From positions 620,001 through 684,000 of the forward strand of contig JAPFFF010000031.1 in NCBI GenBank assembly GCA_039105265.1: 64,000 nt of DNA, given 5' to 3'. The notes beneath the pieces were generated by a model. The model worked only from the letters and a program-made list of their open reading frames with translations. It did not search any database and was not told the DNA's origin. Position 1 is the stretch's first letter, and each line of letters begins with the position of its first letter. The stretch is from Tritrichomonas musculus. Its lineage: Eukaryota; Parabasalia; Tritrichomonadida; Tritrichomonadidae. Shown here one piece after another: positions 61,083 to 64,000 of the stretch. Position numbers and translations under genes: made by a program.

Positions 61083-62728
61083 CTACATACATTTTTAAAT
61101 TAAGCCATTTTTCTATATAAACACGGGCACTTTAAAAAAATATGTACTCCTTCATTTTTAGAAAAATCATTTTAATACTAATATCAAAACCTATATCAAA
61201 TGAATCAAAAAAAACTAATGTTGAGATATTCCACAAAAAAAATTAGCAATTTTGATTTTCATTTGTTTTTTTGATACTCCAATTAAAATTAGATTGAAAA
61301 TGAGTAATTATCCAAGAGCTTTCTTGAAAAATACTATCAGCTGTATATGCGTTTAGTTATTATTATACATTTTATCCAAAATTCCATTAAAACATCTAAA
61401 AAGCAAAGTTATGGATATTAAATTTTAATTTTTTTTTTCTTTCCAAATCTCAATTAAATCAAAAATCAATTATCAGTTGTATGCGTAATATGTAAAAATA
61501 ACATTATCATAATAAAAGAAACATTGCATTTAATGGAATAAATAATTGTAAAAAATTAACCAAAAATTCATTCAATATTTTCATATTACATATAGAATAT
61601 TTTCAGAGAGTATAATAAAATACAAGTTTCTTAAAAAGAAAGCTATATTACGAATATTTCTTATTATAAAAATATAAATAAAAATTATATTTATATATAT
61701 AATTAATATTAATATTATATAACTTTTTGATATTGAGATAAAGCGATGTATAGTACACCCTTAAATGCTTTTTATAGAAAAGTTTTAACAAAATTATTCA
61801 AGGTTAAAAATTTGCCTATTACGATCAGCATTTGAATTCAAAAGTCATCATTTTTTTATAGTAATATCTTGTTTTCTGGCGCATTAAATATATCATAATT
61901 ATTAGTTTAAATTTATTATCTTTCATTAAATAAAATATATCAATTATAATCATATTTATTATAAATTCGCTAGTCTCGACCCTTCTTAAAGAGCAAAAAA
62001 ATTGAATTGGTTTTTTGATTTATCCCCCCAAAAACATAAAAAATACACATCCCAAAAATCATAAAAATCCCATTTGTTCATGGTTAATCAAATACTTAAT
62101 TTAATGTTATATTAAGATTAATAAATATATTAAAATAAAATATTGAAAATATCTAATTATTTATCAAGATAAACATGATTTTAAAAAAAATGCAAATTTT
62201 TATGTTTTGGCTACTTATAAAGAAGAAAAATAATATGTTAATATATTTTAATTATTATATTAAAAGATTATGCATGTTTATATTATAAAAAATAAATGTT
62301 ACATAGTATTTTCCAAGATATTACAAAAGTTTAAAAAAGAATGTTGATCGTTTTTTTAAAAAATTTAGTTCTCACACTCTAACAAAATACAAAATGATCG
62401 TATTTAGTTTGAAAAATTGAAAAAAAGAATTCAACAACCATAATCATTTTACTCATTAGATTTTTAAAACAAAAACATGTGAATCCAAAACCAAAAATTA
62501 CTGTTTAGATCAACTTCTTTTAAAAACTGAAAGTTTCCAGATAAAGATTCATTTTTCACAAATTTTGATAAAAGGCTGAAAACAAAATAAATATATATTG
62601 AATAATAATCGTTTTTATTTCAATTATTATTTTGTGTTAAAGTTGGATAATTATAATAATTATTAAATAAAAACTTATATTTATCATTTCCAACAATTAT
62701 TTAAGAGAATAATTTCTTTGGTATCGTA
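61083..62728. other. Long AT-rich spacer before the metacaspase
   Basis: No open frame, RNA gene or clear repeat is seen in these 1.6 kb. A/T runs dominate throughout. Confidence 0.5.
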
Positions 62729-62730
62729 TT

Positions 62731-62742
62731 GTCACTTCACTT
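62731..62742 (+). promoter_or_regulatory. Inr-like element upstream of the metacaspase
   Basis: TCACTTCACTTT ends 13 bases before the ATG and matches the trichomonad initiator core (TCA-pyrimidine-T/A) twice. The short 5' UTR it implies is normal for these organisms. Confidence 0.5.
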
Positions 62743-62755
62743 TTATCTCAAACAA

Positions 62756-63841
62756 ATGGGTAATACTTCAAGTTCTGAGACAACAACAGTTATTTATCCA
62801 GGCAAAACAGATGGAACATCATCAACAACAACTACTACAGTCGTAGTTGAGGAAGTAGACGATCATGATACTGACTCATCAGATGATGATAAGCTTGAGG
62901 AATTAAGAAGAAAGCAAAGAGAACAATTCCGTCTCAATCGTCAAATGAAGCGTGAAGAATTTCAGAAGCTTAGAGCTTCAAATACAGAAGAAGATGCTCT
63001 TGCAGCAATGAAGCACCTTGGAAACTGTGTCAATGATAAGAATCCAGAAGACTGCCCTTATTTCTTAAAGAATGGCATCAATTCCAAGATGCTTTTGGTT
63101 ATTGTCAACACATATGTTAAGCCACAATATAAACTTGGTGTAGGCCCATTAAATGATGCAATCACTGTTTCCGTCTCTCACAAGAAAATGGGTTACAAGA
63201 TGTTATTCCTTCATAATACAACTCCAACACATTTCAAGAAATGGCTCAAATTCGTTCTTAAGAACACACAAAAAGATTTAACCATTTTCTATACTGGTCA
63301 CGGATGCTCATTGAAAGATAAGACAGGAGAAGAAAGCGATGGATATGATGAAGTTATGCTCTTTGATAACGGCTATGTTCTTGATGATGAATTATCTGCT
63401 TATCTCGCAAAATATGCACATGGACAACGTATTCTCCTTCTTTCTGATTGCTGCCACAGTGGTTCAATGTGGGATATTCAATCAATGCTTCAAGGAAGGA
63501 AACAAATTGCTTCGAATATTATGTCAATTAGTGCAGCTAAAGATGACCAAACAGCCAAACAAACAAAAGTTAATTCCAAAGATCAAGGTATTTTTACATA
63601 TTACTTCTGGGAAATCTGGGAAGATCAAAATGACATTACTGTAAAAGATATGGAAACAAAAATTAATCCAAATATCTCATATTTCAAACAGCACTTCACA
63701 TTTGCATCAACAACAGAATCAATGAAATTTGAGCCAATCTTTCCAAACCGCGAAAGATTTTTCCGTGGAAGAGGAAGACGTGGCCGCCGTGGTGGCAGAA
63801 GAGGTGGTGCTTCAAATGCAACTACAGCAACCAACGAGTAA
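62756..63841 (+). CDS. Metacaspase (clan CD cysteine peptidase)
   Basis: The ATG at 62756 gives 361 residues. It starts MGNTSSSE, a good N-myristoylation signal. An acidic and charged region (~30-85) precedes the caspase-like fold: NTYVKPQYKLGVGPLNDA, then IFYTGHGCS with the catalytic His at ~182, and LLLSDCCHSGSMWD with the catalytic Cys at ~233. Metacaspases cut after Arg or Lys and are Ca-dependent. The C-terminus is an Arg/Gly block (RFFRGRGRRGRRGGRRGG) that could bind RNA or acidic partners. The lipid-type start and RGG-type end together are unusual. Intact. Confidence 0.92.
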   Translation: MGNTSSSETTTVIYPGKTDGTSSTTTTTVVVEEVDDHDTDSSDDDKLEELRRKQREQFRLNRQMKREEFQKLRASNTEEDALAAMKHLGNCVNDKNPEDCPYFLKNGINSKMLLVIVNTYVKPQYKLGVGPLNDAITVSVSHKKMGYKMLFLHNTTPTHFKKWLKFVLKNTQKDLTIFYTGHGCSLKDKTGEESDGYDEVMLFDNGYVLDDELSAYLAKYAHGQRILLLSDCCHSGSMWDIQSMLQGRKQIASNIMSISAAKDDQTAKQTKVNSKDQGIFTYYFWEIWEDQNDITVKDMETKINPNISYFKQHFTFASTTESMKFEPIFPNRERFFRGRGRRGRRGGRRGGASNATTATNE

Positions 63842-63918
63842 TTTTAATTTTTTAAAAGTTAAATTTTATTCAATTTTTTAAAAATTTTAATTCAATTTTT
63901 TATAATCAAACTTTAGTT

Positions 63919-64000
63919 ATGGAAACATTTTATTTTGAACATCAAGATGGAATTACCAATAAAGATGCCGCAGCTTTTATTGATCTTTTTCGCTCTGAAA
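63919..64000 (+). CDS. Start of a further gene, cut by the window end
   Basis: An ATG at 63919 opens a frame of 27 codons with no stop before the edge (METFYFEHQDGITNKDAAAF). Codon use is gene-like and it lies 77 bases after the metacaspase stop on the same strand, a normal spacing here. No family can be told from this much. Confidence 0.45.
   Translation, partial: METFYFEHQDGITNKDAAAFIDLFRSE

Overview
The window reads as nuclear DNA of a parabasalid protist, most likely a trichomonad such as Tritrichomonas or a relative. The basis is a trichomonad-type actin, no clear introns in any gene, very AT-rich spacers, a glycogen synthase with a long Thr/Ser tail, a metacaspase, and an unusual load of DNA transposons including a complete Maverick/Polinton. 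Species is an inference from these traits; no database was searched.

Region 1 (1-28,000) is host gene space. In order it holds: a glycogen synthase cut by the window edge (+), a BTB-like/coiled-coil/glycine-rich protein (-), actin (-), tRNA-Pro(TGG) (-), a UAS-UBX protein (+), a small coiled-coil protein (-), an AP endonuclease with a PIP-like tail (+), an HMG-box protein (+), a C2orf81-like protein (-), a PQ-loop membrane protein (+), tRNA-Glu(TTC) (-), a small hypothetical (-), a tRNA dihydrouridine synthase (-), a PPP-family pseudophosphatase (+) and a coiled-coil protein with an acidic tail (-). The spacers carry at least six non-autonomous inverted-repeat elements, several with clear target duplications (TTAA or TA).

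Region 2 (28,000-36,828) is a transposon graveyard. Elements are nested three deep, one with a 10-bp and one with a 7-bp target duplication. Next comes another element with a 10-bp duplication sitting in the 3' end of a decayed Mutator-like transposase. That transposase is itself interrupted by a segment that has a Polinton-like tip and carries an SF2 helicase gene. An intact mariner with perfect 33-bp ends sits inside that segment.

Region 3 (36,829-59,571) is a 22.7-kb Polinton that looks whole. Its 253-bp terminal repeats are identical by eye and it is flanked by a 5-bp duplication (GCAAA). It encodes an rve-type integrase, a packaging ATPase, a double-jelly-roll major capsid protein, a candidate penton protein, a primase/SF3 helicase, a protein-primed PolB, a ~1970-residue fibre-like protein, HNH and GIY-YIG nuclease-type genes, a bZIP-like protein and several small unknowns. 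The replication genes face left; most of the structural genes face right, but the candidate penton gene faces left.

Region 4 (59,572-64,000) returns to host sequence: a hAT-like non-autonomous element with an 8-bp duplication, 1.6 kb of featureless AT-rich DNA, a metacaspase with a myristoylation-type N-terminus, and the first codons of another gene. All calls are from reading the sequence by eye; coordinates of repeats were counted by hand and may be off by a base or two.
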